Below, piece after piece: positions 9,922 through 18,495 of a DNA stretch of 64,000 nucleotides. The first letter of the stretch is position 1. Every line of letters starts with the position of its first letter. The position numbers and the translations under genes are program-made. Origin of the DNA: Methylomarinum sp965277025 (GTDB taxonomy: Bacteria > Pseudomonadota > Gammaproteobacteria > Methylococcales > Methylomonadaceae); contig OZ255706.1 in NCBI GenBank assembly GCA_965277025.1, positions 3,472,001 to 3,536,000 of the forward strand, read 5' to 3'. The notes beneath the pieces are model-generated. The model was given only the letters and a program-made list of their open reading frames with translations, did no database searches and was not told the origin of the DNA.

Positions 9922-10191
9922 ATGAAGAAACTCAACTTGGCTACTCTCATAGTCGTTTTTGTAATTACTTTGTCTCTGTCGAGTAAGGCGTCAGCGTTCG
10001 AAAATTTAGGTAAAGACTGTAAAGCTTATGCACGGGCTGTTTTTGCAGTCGCTGAGGCGCGAGACAACCTGGATGAGCCATCATTGGAGGAATTGGAGAA
10101 ACTTCATCCAATTCAGAAAGAGCTAGAAGATACTGAAGCGCGGGCGTGGCTTTATGTCTTGCCTCTGTACATGACAAAAATTAACTTATGA
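9922..10191 (+). pseudogene. Small secreted cassette protein, truncated by IS4-type copy 2
   Basis: ATG at 9922 follows an AAGGAG ribosome-binding site. It encodes a signal peptide (MKKLNLATLIVVFVITLSL...KASA) and about 60 residues of an acidic helical domain (ENLGKDCKAYARAVFAV...). The genuine sequence ends at 10162, where the IS begins; the last nine residues are IS-encoded. Not recognised as a known family. Its position just after an attI-like core fits an integron gene cassette, many of which encode small exported proteins. Confidence 0.6.
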
Positions 10192-11385
10192 CAAATGAGT
10201 CTCATGTATTCCAGTGACAAAAGGTATGGGTTGCAAAAGAGCAATCACTTTTCTAATCATCCTTTTTGATTGAGATAAGACATTAAACAACGTTGAGCGG
10301 ATACAATCTAATCCATATCGAAACAGGCTTTGCGCGAGCCGCTGATGTGTTTTGGTTTTTATTGGTAACTCGCAATCATGTTTCCATTCGCCTGCTTTAT
10401 GTGACCAACAGAAAGCAATAACGGGAAGTACCAACAATTTTTTGATCCGAAGATAACCGACTACACGCGTTTCCTCAAGTTTGAATCCCCCGTCCTTTTA
10501 AACCGCCGAAAAGCGTTTCGATATCCCAACGCAAGCCATAAATTTTAATCGCATCAGGGTTCAAATGCTGACAGACGATGATTAATAACTCACCATCACT
10601 CAGCCGTAACCCACTGAGATAAATTGAACAATTTCCCGAATAGCGCGCTGTTGAGAGGTGTCGTGTGCTACCCGGCTTAAGCCCATAAAACAAACGCTCT
10701 ACGCGTATTCGCTGGCCTTGGGCATTGGTTGTCCAGGCGTTGTTGCGAATACGGATATAAAAGGGAATCTCTTGCTCAAACAACCAGCCCATCCATTTGT
10801 CTCCAATAAACTCCCGATCAGCCAAAAGACCTTTGATGTGATGTCGGCCAAACTGCGCAATAAAGCGTTTCATCAGCGCTATACGTTCCTTCGTATTAGA
10901 GTTGCCCCGCTTGTTTAAAGGCAACCAATACACAGGAATGGCGGCACCCCGATAAACCACGGCAAGCACCAGCAGATTAATATTGGTTTTACCCCACTTC
11001 CAGTTCGTCCTGTCTAACGTCAGATAGTAATCCTGATCAGTGAAACCAAACAGTTTCATGATGAAATGAGCGACTTCATTGTAATCCAGCCAATGGTCAC
11101 TGAAAAATCGTTGCATCCGTCGATATCGTGAGGAAATTTTTGCCCGACGGGGAAAGAATACGGCGAGCTGGGCCAGATTGACCGTGCTAACTGCCATCAA
11201 AGCAATTAACATACCCACAAAACAAACGATTCTTGCCTTGTTCCATTGAAAGTGCTCAGTTAATATGGCGGTCAGCTCGTTGATTTGTAATGTCCCGTTA
11301 TTCATGTTCGCTAAAACAAAATGCGGTATTTAATTACATTTCAACGAGCTACGCCAGCTTTTAATATTTTTTGTCATGTACAGAG
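10163..11385 (-). mobile_element. IS4-type insertion sequence, copy 2 (no target duplication)
   Basis: Same ends as copy 1, opposite orientation. The 9-bp flanks differ (ATGTCTTGC on the left, GGCTAACGT on the right), unlike the two other copies. Recombination between IS copies or an adjacent deletion is therefore likely. Confidence 0.88.
10186..11305 (-). pseudogene. IS4-type transposase, frameshifted
   Basis: Reads from ATG at 11305 to about 10490 (LKGRGIQT), then in another frame from 10437 to 10186. Compared with copy 1, the run before ATTCAAAC has five G instead of four, giving a +1 frameshift just before the catalytic Glu region ends. The transposase should be inactive. Confidence 0.88.
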
Positions 11386-11484
11386 GGCTAACGTCTGCCA
11401 TAACCGGCAACTAAAAGCAGTGTGGATGTAGCGTAGCGGAAGTCGCACTGCTTTTAGTTGTCCGAGTTAATGGCTTTGTTGGGC
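11386..11484 (-). other. attC-like cassette recombination site
   Basis: On the minus strand it starts with the core GCCCAAC (11478-11484) and ends in GTTAGCC at the IS boundary. Between them is a long imperfect palindrome: CAACTAAAAGCAGTG pairs with CACTGCTTTTAGTTG, flanked by GCCATTAAC/GTTATGGC arms with unpaired bases. That is the folded-hairpin design recognised by integron integrases. It overlaps the last codons of the DUF4435 gene, as cassette attC sites often do. The outer core differs by one base from the GTTRRRY consensus. Confidence 0.7.
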
Positions 11485-12225
11485 AGGTTTCAATTGTATT
11501 TCTATTTGTTCATAAAGCCTATCTAGCAAAGCATTTTCTGTTTTTGCCCCAAGTTCAAGTAAATTATACCTGCTAAATTTTGATTTGCGTTTTGATGCAC
11601 TTAGAAATCGCAAAATTCCCTGAAAAAGATTTTTTCCTCTTAATGAGTGCTGATAACTAGACATTATCTGATTTACCAGCGCAGATTCTGGCTCAATGAA
11701 ACCTATTTTTTTTAGATACTCTTCAGACAATGAGCTACCTTCAATTATTTTGTTTATATGAATATCGCATAAAGCGTATCCTTCTGATTTATACCTTGTA
11801 ACCTCAAATGAAAACCAGCGAGAGAGCTCTGATATAAGTCTTCTGAATTCTGACTCTTCTTCTTTCTCAAGAAGACCTTCAAATAACTCCTTTACATACA
11901 AGTCGTTTTCCAAAGAGTAGCCATTTGAAAATATGATCTCATTCCGATATTCATTTGGAATTCCAGTGAAATACCACATATCTTTATCAGCAACAAATAC
12001 TACTTGTGAGTCAAGAAATTCAGCTTTACGTGAATAAATTTCAAGCAATGCATCACGCCCGCCACAAATTAGAATATCTACCTCAAGGTTTTCAAGCTTT
12101 CTTTCGATATATCTATATACTGATTTATCATCGGTTCCCTCAACCAATACTGTGGGTAATGTTGTTCGTTTCAGATATGAAACTATCTCATCTACACTTA
12201 ACTGCAATTTACGCACTTTACTCAC
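11467..12225 (-). CDS. DUF4435 (TOPRIM-like) protein, AriB-like putative PARIS effector
   Basis: 252 residues from a GTG start at 12225, overlapping the ATPase stop by 8 bases with AAAGGTGAG as ribosome-binding site, so the two are translationally coupled. The DUF4435 pattern is visible: TVLVEGTDDKSVYRYIE (acidic TOPRIM-like motif), VVFVADKDMWYF (DxD-like motif) and NGYSLENDLYV. In the PARIS defence system the DUF4435 protein AriB is the toxic nuclease released by the ATPase AriA when a phage anti-restriction protein is sensed. Gene order and pairing match. AriB proteins are often somewhat longer; other ATPase-DUF4435 defence pairs remain possible. Confidence 0.7.
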   Translation of the reverse strand: MSKVRKLQLSVDEIVSYLKRTTLPTVLVEGTDDKSVYRYIERKLENLEVDILICGGRDALLEIYSRKAEFLDSQVVFVADKDMWYFTGIPNEYRNEIIFSNGYSLENDLYVKELFEGLLEKEEESEFRRLISELSRWFSFEVTRYKSEGYALCDIHINKIIEGSSLSEEYLKKIGFIEPESALVNQIMSSYQHSLRGKNLFQGILRFLSASKRKSKFSRYNLLELGAKTENALLDRLYEQIEIQLKPAQQSH

Positions 12226-13336
12226 CTTTATTTTTATCCATTATTAGCTCTTTATCCTCATATTTTGAATATATAAATGGTGAATGAGTGGCAACTATAA
12301 ATTGATTTGATGGCTGTTGCTTTAGTAAGGTTGGAAATAACCTTCGCTGCCAATCTGGGTGCAAACTTAATTCTGGTTCGTCTATAAAGATAATTGAATT
12401 GGAATAAAAGGCGTTATAGCATAAAAAACTCAACATTTGCTTTTCGCCTGCTGATAATGTTCCAGAATCAATCGCATCAACAGATTCACCTAGAGTTACT
12501 GTACGCACCCTAATTCCCTTGTGCCTGAATATTTTCGCCGTAAGCTCAGAAAGCACACCAAAAGGTTTTAAAAGATCCTCTCTGATGTTATTTATTTCAT
12601 CCGCTTTATCTTGTATGTTATTCAATATGTTAAATGACTCGGTTTCTACCTCTTTCTTCCCTTTTCTCTTTGCCCCTTGAATAGTATCTATAATGGAAGT
12701 ACTGAAGTTCTTATAATGATTGTTTAGCTCTTCTGATACTAATGCATACCTTTTCGTAAGCAGCGTAACAATATCATGAGTAGATATAGAACAAATAAAT
12801 TTATGGTCTCTAACACTAAGCCGATCCGCTACAGTCTCCATTTCATTTTGTATATCGTCGCGCTCGATGACTTCAGTTATAAATCTGCCACCTCCAAGCC
12901 TTCTCCGAATCCGGCGTGTATTTGCCATTGAATACCCACCCTCAATTCTTCGAAAGGTAGGAAAAAATAACGAATGGTTATTATGCTCTATCACTAGGCT
13001 GTTTAAAATTCCACTTCCTATGTCATTAAATTCATCACTTGCTAATTCATATTCGCCATCATGTTCTTCTTCCGCGTCAGAATATTTCCAACTTATATTC
13101 CCTTCATTGTTGTTTAGTTCAACGGTATAAACATCAGTAACCAGTCTGACATACTGGTAATTTATCTCAGGTGCTATCCTTTCAATATTACCCGATATTA
13201 AATACCAAATAAGCTTGATAAGAGTAGTCTTCCCAGTACCATTTATGCCTGTAATAATGTTGATGTCATCTTTAAACTCATATAGAGCATCAATTTTATT
13301 GCTTAACCCTTCAACTTGAATACTTTGTATTTTCAT
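12218..13336 (-). CDS. AAA/ABC-type ATPase, AriA-like putative PARIS sensor
   Basis: 372 residues. Walker A GINGTGKTT (residues 30-38), ABC signature LSAGEKQM (about 294), Walker B IIFIDEPELSLH (about 313-324) and switch ATHSPFIYS near the C-terminus. This is the SMC/RecF-like AAA_15/AAA_21 architecture of OLD-family and AriA proteins. The middle is a charged helical insertion (about 140-270). It precedes and overlaps the DUF4435 gene, as ariA precedes ariB. Base composition is visibly more A+T-rich than flanking genes, which fits a cassette acquired from elsewhere. It starts within 30 bases of the cassette boundary at 13363-13369. Confidence 0.72.
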   Translation of the reverse strand: MKIQSIQVEGLSNKIDALYEFKDDINIITGINGTGKTTLIKLIWYLISGNIERIAPEINYQYVRLVTDVYTVELNNNEGNISWKYSDAEEEHDGEYELASDEFNDIGSGILNSLVIEHNNHSLFFPTFRRIEGGYSMANTRRIRRRLGGGRFITEVIERDDIQNEMETVADRLSVRDHKFICSISTHDIVTLLTKRYALVSEELNNHYKNFSTSIIDTIQGAKRKGKKEVETESFNILNNIQDKADEINNIREDLLKPFGVLSELTAKIFRHKGIRVRTVTLGESVDAIDSGTLSAGEKQMLSFLCYNAFYSNSIIFIDEPELSLHPDWQRRLFPTLLKQQPSNQFIVATHSPFIYSKYEDKELIMDKNKGE

Positions 13337-13362
13337 CTTATTCCATGCTCTTAGTATTTAAT

Positions 13363-13397
13363 GCCCAACAGTTAACTATACCGAATAGAATAATAGT
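13363..13397 (-). other. attI-like integron site (right copy) between cassette and integrase
   Basis: On the minus strand it reads CTATTATTCTATTCGG then TATAGTTAACT followed by the core GTTGGGC, the start of the cassette. It lies between the divergent integrase start (13437) and the cassette genes, the standard attI position. It matches the left copy at 9862-9895 apart from one base before the core and the core variant itself. Confidence 0.65.
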
Positions 13398-13436
13398 GCG
13401 CCAGACTGAATCTGTCTAGTCCATTATGATGTTTCT

Positions 13437-13706
13437 ATGAACGATTCTCGATATAGTAACAATAATGCTTTAAAAAAAAACAATCCAAAAAAAGCAAGGT
13501 CGGGCTGGGATGTTTATCTTGATGCTTTGCTAGACAGAAATATTGCTCAGCCTTTGCGGCCTTGGTATGTGCGGCATTTGAAGTCGTTTCAGGCTTTTTT
13601 GCGTGGACGTAATAAACGGCTGGATGAGGTTTCGGGCGCTGAGCTGGAATTATTTCTTAAAGAAAGAAGCCGCGATCGGTCGCTTAAGGATTTGTACTTA
13701 ACATGA
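13437..13706 (+). pseudogene. intI: Integron integrase (tyrosine recombinase) N-terminal fragment
   Basis: 89 residues. After a basic leader the sequence WDVYLDALLDRNIAQPLRPWYVRHLKSF...RNKRLDEVSGAELELFL resembles the SAM-like core-binding domain of chromosomal integron integrases, whose WYVRR...F motif is characteristic. The frame is cut at about 13697 by the IS110-bearing duplication, so the catalytic domain is lost. It is transcribed away from the cassette, as expected for intI. Recombination at this integron would need an integrase supplied in trans. Confidence 0.65.
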
Positions 13707-13783
13707 AATGATCCATATCGAAAGCGCAAGGAGTTCTCAGCCGTGAAAAGGCTGCTTATCCATATTCAATGAAGTAAGCTGGC

Positions 13784-15004
13784 TTAACCCGGTTGTGTTA
13801 TATAACCGAATTTTATCAGCGCTCTGATCCAGCGTGGTGCATTGCGTTTGACAGCCATTTCTTCGTAGTCGATGGTCGAATCCCGGAAATACTCGCCGCG
13901 ACTAATCATGAAGTAACATGTCCGCAAAAGTTTGTGAGCCAGCGCAATGATGGCGCGTTGGTGACCTCGCCTAATCGCCAGTGATGTATATTTTGCCTGG
14001 AAAACCGATCGGGTTCGGCTGGCGGCATGGGCGCATTCGCAAAGCAGGCGACGCACATATGGGTTTCCTTTTCGCGTTCGTCCTGATTTGCGTTTGCCGG
14101 CAGACTCGTTGTTGCCGGGGCATATGCCCACCCATGACGCCAGCCGATCCGCACTGCCAAAGACAGTCATATCCGTTCCGATCTCAACAAGTAGCATGGC
14201 TGCTCCAATCAAATCAACACCGGGAATAGTCTGGAGCAATTGCAAAACCGTTTTCTCCTTCTCCAGTCCGGCCAGCAGTTGTGCATCGAATCTGGCTATG
14301 CGTGCTTCCAAATCCTGAATATGCTGCATCAGTTCATTCAGTACGAAGCGATGGTGCTCGCTCAACTCACCTTGCAGCGCCTCCAGTATATCGGCGCGCG
14401 GCGCTTTGAGACGATTGCTGGCCAGCTTCAACACATCATGCGCAGGCTGCCCTTCAATCAGCGCGTTAACCATGGCGCGCGCGGATTGCCCATGTACATC
14501 GCTGACCACCACGCCAAGCCGGATGCCGCCGTCGGTTAATACCTTGTGCAGTCTGTTCTTCTCAGCAGACAGCATCGACACCAACTTCTGTCGTTGACGT
14601 GAAATCAGGCGTAACTGCCGCATCTTTTCCGGTGGCACGAATGAACCGCGCAGCAGTCCGGCACGGGAAAGCATCGCCAGCCATTGCGCGTCGCCGATGT
14701 CCGTCTTGCGTCCCGGCACATTCTTCACATGCCGGGCATTGACGACCCTGGCGTAAATACCCACATGTTCCAAAGCTGCATATGGGCTTTTCCAGTAGAT
14801 GCCGGTGCTTTCCATCACCACCTCATCCGGTGCGACAGACTGCACCCAATCGGCTAATGCACGTCGATCACGTTTGAATGCGCCAAACTGCCGATGCTCT
14901 GTCTGAATACCACCCTCGGCCTGTTCAACCATGGCGCAGGCGCTAATCTGCTTTTGGTGAACATCCAACCCGATGACTCGCTTGTGTATTGCAGTGAGTT
15001 CCAT
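13784..15004 (-). CDS. IS110-family transposase, copy 1
   Basis: 406 residues from an ATG preceded by GGAGG. The RuvC-like DEDD domain shows VIGLDVHQK (Asp), VVMESTGIYW (Glu) and KTDIGDAQWLA (Asp pair). The C-terminal Transposase_20 domain has TIPGVDLIGAAML and WVGICPGNNESAGKRKSG with the conserved serine. IS110 elements insert and excise as circles under guidance of a bridge RNA encoded in a non-coding end. Amino-acid identical to copy 2. Confidence 0.93.
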   Translation of the reverse strand: MELTAIHKRVIGLDVHQKQISACAMVEQAEGGIQTEHRQFGAFKRDRRALADWVQSVAPDEVVMESTGIYWKSPYAALEHVGIYARVVNARHVKNVPGRKTDIGDAQWLAMLSRAGLLRGSFVPPEKMRQLRLISRQRQKLVSMLSAEKNRLHKVLTDGGIRLGVVVSDVHGQSARAMVNALIEGQPAHDVLKLASNRLKAPRADILEALQGELSEHHRFVLNELMQHIQDLEARIARFDAQLLAGLEKEKTVLQLLQTIPGVDLIGAAMLLVEIGTDMTVFGSADRLASWVGICPGNNESAGKRKSGRTRKGNPYVRRLLCECAHAASRTRSVFQAKYTSLAIRRGHQRAIIALAHKLLRTCYFMISRGEYFRDSTIDYEEMAVKRNAPRWIRALIKFGYITQPG

Positions 15005-15404
15005 TTTTTCCTCCTTTACTCTATGATTGAACCTGGAAGGTGGCGGTTGCCTGGATGATCTGCCTGAGGGCGATGTAAATCGTCAACGGCCCTTTTAACA
15101 TTCGCTCTTAAAGAAGCAATCCGGGGTTCGAGTCATCCATGGCAGGCTACGTTAGCAGTCGGGCTCTAAGGCTCCAAGGTAAAGCGCAGTCTTTAACCGC
15201 CATCTTCCACAAGGAACTCTACAACATTTCATCATGCGGGGTGGCAATTCTTGCGATGATCGTTAGCAGTATCTTGTACTTGTTCAAGTTGCGATGCTTA
15301 TAGCGCCATTCTGTTTCCTTAACATGAAATGATCCATATCGAAAGCGCAAGGAGTTCTCAGCCGTGAAAAGGCTGCTTATCCATATTCAATGAAGTAAGC
15401 TGGC
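15005..15404 (-). other. IS110 upstream non-coding end plus IS1595 fragment and next IS110 downstream end
   Basis: No gene. Bases 15005-15210 are the non-coding end upstream of the IS110 gene, the position where IS110-group elements encode their bridge RNA; a structure was not computed. Bases about 15215-15320 are the duplicated 3' end of the IS1595 transposase. Bases 15318-15404 are the downstream end of IS110 copy 2. The same non-coding end recurs at 16626-16830. Confidence 0.5.
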
Positions 15405-16625
15405 TTAACCCGGTTGTGTTATATAACCGAATTTTATCAGCGCTCTGATCCAGCGTGGTGCATTGCGTTTGACAGCCATTTCTTCGTAGTCGATGGTCGA
15501 ATCCCGGAAATACTCGCCGCGACTAATCATGAAGTAACATGTCCGCAAAAGTTTGTGAGCCAGCGCAATGATGGCGCGTTGGTGACCTCGCCTAATCGCC
15601 AGTGATGTATATTTTGCCTGGAAAACCGATCGGGTTCGGCTGGCGGCATGGGCGCATTCGCAAAGCAGGCGACGCACATATGGGTTTCCTTTTCGCGTTC
15701 GTCCTGATTTGCGTTTGCCGGCAGACTCGTTGTTGCCGGGGCATATGCCCACCCATGACGCCAGCCGATCCGCACTGCCAAAGACAGTCATATCCGTTCC
15801 GATCTCAACAAGTAGCATGGCTGCTCCAATCAAATCAACACCGGGAATAGTCTGGAGCAATTGCAAAACCGTTTTCTCCTTCTCCAGTCCGGCCAGCAGT
15901 TGTGCATCGAATCTGGCTATGCGTGCTTCCAAATCCTGAATATGCTGCATCAGTTCATTCAGTACGAAGCGATGGTGCTCGCTCAACTCACCTTGCAGCG
16001 CCTCCAGTATATCGGCGCGCGGCGCTTTGAGACGATTGCTGGCCAGCTTCAACACATCATGCGCAGGCTGCCCTTCAATCAGCGCGTTAACCATGGCGCG
16101 CGCGGATTGCCCATGTACATCGCTGACCACCACGCCAAGCCGGATGCCGCCGTCGGTTAATACCTTGTGCAGTCTGTTCTTCTCAGCAGACAGCATCGAC
16201 ACCAACTTCTGTCGTTGACGTGAAATCAGGCGTAACTGCCGCATCTTTTCCGGTGGCACGAATGAACCGCGCAGCAGTCCGGCACGGGAAAGCATCGCCA
16301 GCCATTGCGCGTCGCCGATGTCCGTCTTGCGTCCCGGCACATTCTTCACATGCCGGGCATTGACGACCCTGGCGTAAATACCCACATGTTCCAAAGCTGC
16401 ATATGGGCTTTTCCAGTAGATGCCGGTGCTTTCCATCACCACCTCATCCGGTGCGACAGACTGCACCCAATCGGCTAATGCACGTCGATCACGTTTGAAT
16501 GCGCCAAACTGCCGATGCTCTGTCTGAATACCACCCTCGGCCTGTTCAACCATGGCGCAGGCGCTAATCTGCTTTTGGTGAACATCCAACCCGATGACTC
16601 GCTTGTGTATTGCAGTGAGTTCCAT
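15405..16625 (-). CDS. IS110-family transposase, copy 2
   Basis: 406 residues, identical in protein sequence to the copy 1,621 bases to the left, including the DEDD residues and the C-terminal NNESAGKRKSG serine motif. Head-to-tail arrangement of two IS110 copies places the downstream end of one against the upstream region of the other, a layout that in this family can build junction promoters. Intact. Confidence 0.93.
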   Translation of the reverse strand: MELTAIHKRVIGLDVHQKQISACAMVEQAEGGIQTEHRQFGAFKRDRRALADWVQSVAPDEVVMESTGIYWKSPYAALEHVGIYARVVNARHVKNVPGRKTDIGDAQWLAMLSRAGLLRGSFVPPEKMRQLRLISRQRQKLVSMLSAEKNRLHKVLTDGGIRLGVVVSDVHGQSARAMVNALIEGQPAHDVLKLASNRLKAPRADILEALQGELSEHHRFVLNELMQHIQDLEARIARFDAQLLAGLEKEKTVLQLLQTIPGVDLIGAAMLLVEIGTDMTVFGSADRLASWVGICPGNNESAGKRKSGRTRKGNPYVRRLLCECAHAASRTRSVFQAKYTSLAIRRGHQRAIIALAHKLLRTCYFMISRGEYFRDSTIDYEEMAVKRNAPRWIRALIKFGYITQPG

Positions 16626-16839
16626 TTTTTCCTCCTTTACTCTATGATTGAACCTGGAAGGTGGCGGTTGCCTGGATGATCTGCCTGAGGGCGATGTAAA
16701 TCGTCAACGGCCCTTTTAACATTCGCTCTTAAAGAAGCAATCCGGGGTTCGAGTCATCCATGGCAGGCTACGTTAGCAGTCGGGCTCTAAGGCTCCAAGG
16801 TAAAGCGCAGTCTTTAACCGCCATCTTCCACAAGGAACT

Positions 16840-17218
16840 CTACAACATTTCATCATGCGGGGTGGCAATTCTTGCGATGATCGTTAGCAGTATCTTGTAC
16901 TTGTTCAAGTTGCGATGCTTATAGCGCCATTCTGTTTCCTTGATGTGCAAATGGAATGTGTGTTCGGGAAGGCCCTTGAACTTGGCAAGGCGTAGTTTGG
17001 CCAATCCCCAGAACCCTTCGATGCCGTTGATGTGCACGCGGCCACGCGCGAATTCATCCTTGGAATGGTCGACGCGGAAGTGCCCGTATCCCAAATCCAC
17101 CAAACCGTTATAGCCACGCCAGCCGTCCGTGTTGATCACGGATGCGGGATCAACACGACCTCGGATAATCCCTTGCAGGGTTGGGGGCGAGTCCGGTAGG
17201 GGGCAGAATGACACCCTA
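16840..17218 (-). pseudogene. IS1595-family (ISXO2-like) transposase, C-terminal fragment
   Basis: The recognisable part is TLQGIIRGRVDPASVINTDG...FRVDHSKDEFARGRVHINGIEGFWGLAKLRLAKFKGLPEHTF, the ISXO2-like DDE domain with INTDGW (Asp) and the HINGIEGFW region. The N-terminal half is missing because an IS630 element sits at 17219. The gene ends with TAG at 16840-16842. A second partial copy of its 3' end lies in the left duplication unit (about 15219-15320). Confidence 0.82.
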
Positions 17219-17243
17219 GTGCAAACAAGCGTAAGTTCTCACT

Positions 17244-17972
17244 CTATTGAGTAAGTGGCTTAGCCTGATACGTCCAACGAAAAGGCTTAGCCATGGTTTC
17301 ATTGAAATATTTTATGAAATCCGCTATTTTTTTGTTTAAATCCTCTTTAGATTTAAAGTTGCCGCGCCGGATTACTTTACGCATTAAAATAGAAAACCAG
17401 ATCTCTATCTGATTAAGCCGTGAACAATGCTTAGGGGTAAAATGAAAAACAACCGGATGGTTTGGGTTAGTCAAAAAAGCAGTACGACTTTCCATTGATT
17501 TCAAAATACCCTCTTTTCCTTTAACCCCTGATTCTCCTGAATACGAAATTTTTTCGGCAATTAATCGAACCACCGATTCTGAACAATGTGTATTGAGATT
17601 ATCCATGACTAAATGCCAATGGGTTTGTTTGGGTTGTTGATGAAAAAGCAGGTTCAAAAACCCGGCAAAATCTTGCTCTGTTCGAGTTTCTCCTATACTT
17701 CCCATTACTTCACCCGCGGCCACATCAAAACCTGCAATCAAGGTCTGGGTACCATGTCGAATATATTCAAATTCTTGTCGCTCAACTTTTCCTTTCTTCA
17801 TCGGCAATGTCTGCGCTGCTCGCTCTAAAGCTTGAATCCCTGTCATTTCATCAATCGAAATCGTTTTGATGCCTTGCTCTTCCCGCTCCAAAGCCCGTTG
17901 GCAGGTTTCGCAAACATCTTGACACCTCTCGTCGAAGTATTCATCTTTTTTTGCCGTCAACCAGCCTTTCAT
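17244..17972 (-). CDS. IS630 transposase, DDE catalytic part (frame 2)
   Basis: The DDE residues are visible: ISIDEMTGIQ (Asp), HLVMDNLNTH (Asp) and CSRLNQIEIWFSIL (Glu). The residues just before its ATG (ADLQPHRMKGWL) are the natural continuation of the upstream frame (RFLK-), so this is one transposase split in two frames. Without frameshifting this part would have to start at its internal ATG and lack DNA binding. Confidence 0.85.
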   Translation of the reverse strand: MKGWLTAKKDEYFDERCQDVCETCQRALEREEQGIKTISIDEMTGIQALERAAQTLPMKKGKVERQEFEYIRHGTQTLIAGFDVAAGEVMGSIGETRTEQDFAGFLNLLFHQQPKQTHWHLVMDNLNTHCSESVVRLIAEKISYSGESGVKGKEGILKSMESRTAFLTNPNHPVVFHFTPKHCSRLNQIEIWFSILMRKVIRRGNFKSKEDLNKKIADFIKYFNETMAKPFRWTYQAKPLTQ

Positions 17973-18441
17973 CCGGTGGGGTTGCAGGTCCGCTTCTTTT
18001 TAAAAAGCGCCCAACAGAGCGCTGTGAAATATAATCAACAATGCCCCGTTTTATCGCTTCATCGGCTATTTCTTGTTGCGTCCAATGAGTGATCGGGCGT
18101 TGACTATCCTCTGGGCGTTCGCAGGCTATCGCGATAATGCTGCAAATTTGCTCCGCCGTATAGATAGCAGGCGCACCGCTTCGCGGTGCATCTTGAAGCC
18201 GGACTAAAGGATTTTCTTGTTCACTGTTCTGTAACCGGCGTTTTCGCCAATTTTGAACAGTTGTCCGTCCAGTTTTTAGCTGGCGCATGGTTTCATGTAC
18301 ACTGATGCCTTCATCTGCCAACAATATAATACGGCAACGTGTCACCAGATTCTGAGGACTTGTATGTTTACGCACTGTGCCTTGCAATAACGTGCGTTGT
18401 TTTTCTGTTAAACTGATTGGGGCTGCTGTTAGACGTGGCAT
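17941..18441 (-). CDS. IS630 transposase, N-terminal part (frame 1)
   Basis: From ATG at 18441, behind CAGGTGA. Contains the HTH region (SVHETMRQLKTGRTTVQNWRKRR) and the start of the linker (YISQRSVGRFLK). The frame is lost after a TTTTTAAAAAG run and ends at GKKR. The DDE half continues in another frame (17244-17972). Either the A run gained a base, or the element uses slippage at this run to make the full-length enzyme. Confidence 0.8.
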   Translation of the reverse strand: MPRLTAAPISLTEKQRTLLQGTVRKHTSPQNLVTRCRIILLADEGISVHETMRQLKTGRTTVQNWRKRRLQNSEQENPLVRLQDAPRSGAPAIYTAEQICSIIAIACERPEDSQRPITHWTQQEIADEAIKRGIVDYISQRSVGRFLKRSGPATPPDERLVDGKKR

Positions 18442-18495
18442 GATATCACCTGCTGAATTTAATATAGTATTATTCAGCATATTACAATATATTCC

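Larger units (their letters stand above)
13697..16938. repeat. Direct tandem duplication, two identical 1,621-bp units (13697-15317, 15318-16938)
   Basis: Bases 13697-15317 appear identical to 15318-16938. Each unit holds a complete IS110 transposase gene, its upstream non-coding end and, at the right edge, about 100 bases of the 3' end of an IS1595-family transposase. The second unit continues seamlessly into that IS1595 gene at 16942. The duplicated unit is therefore an IS110 plus part of its neighbour, not just the IS. Confidence 0.85.
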
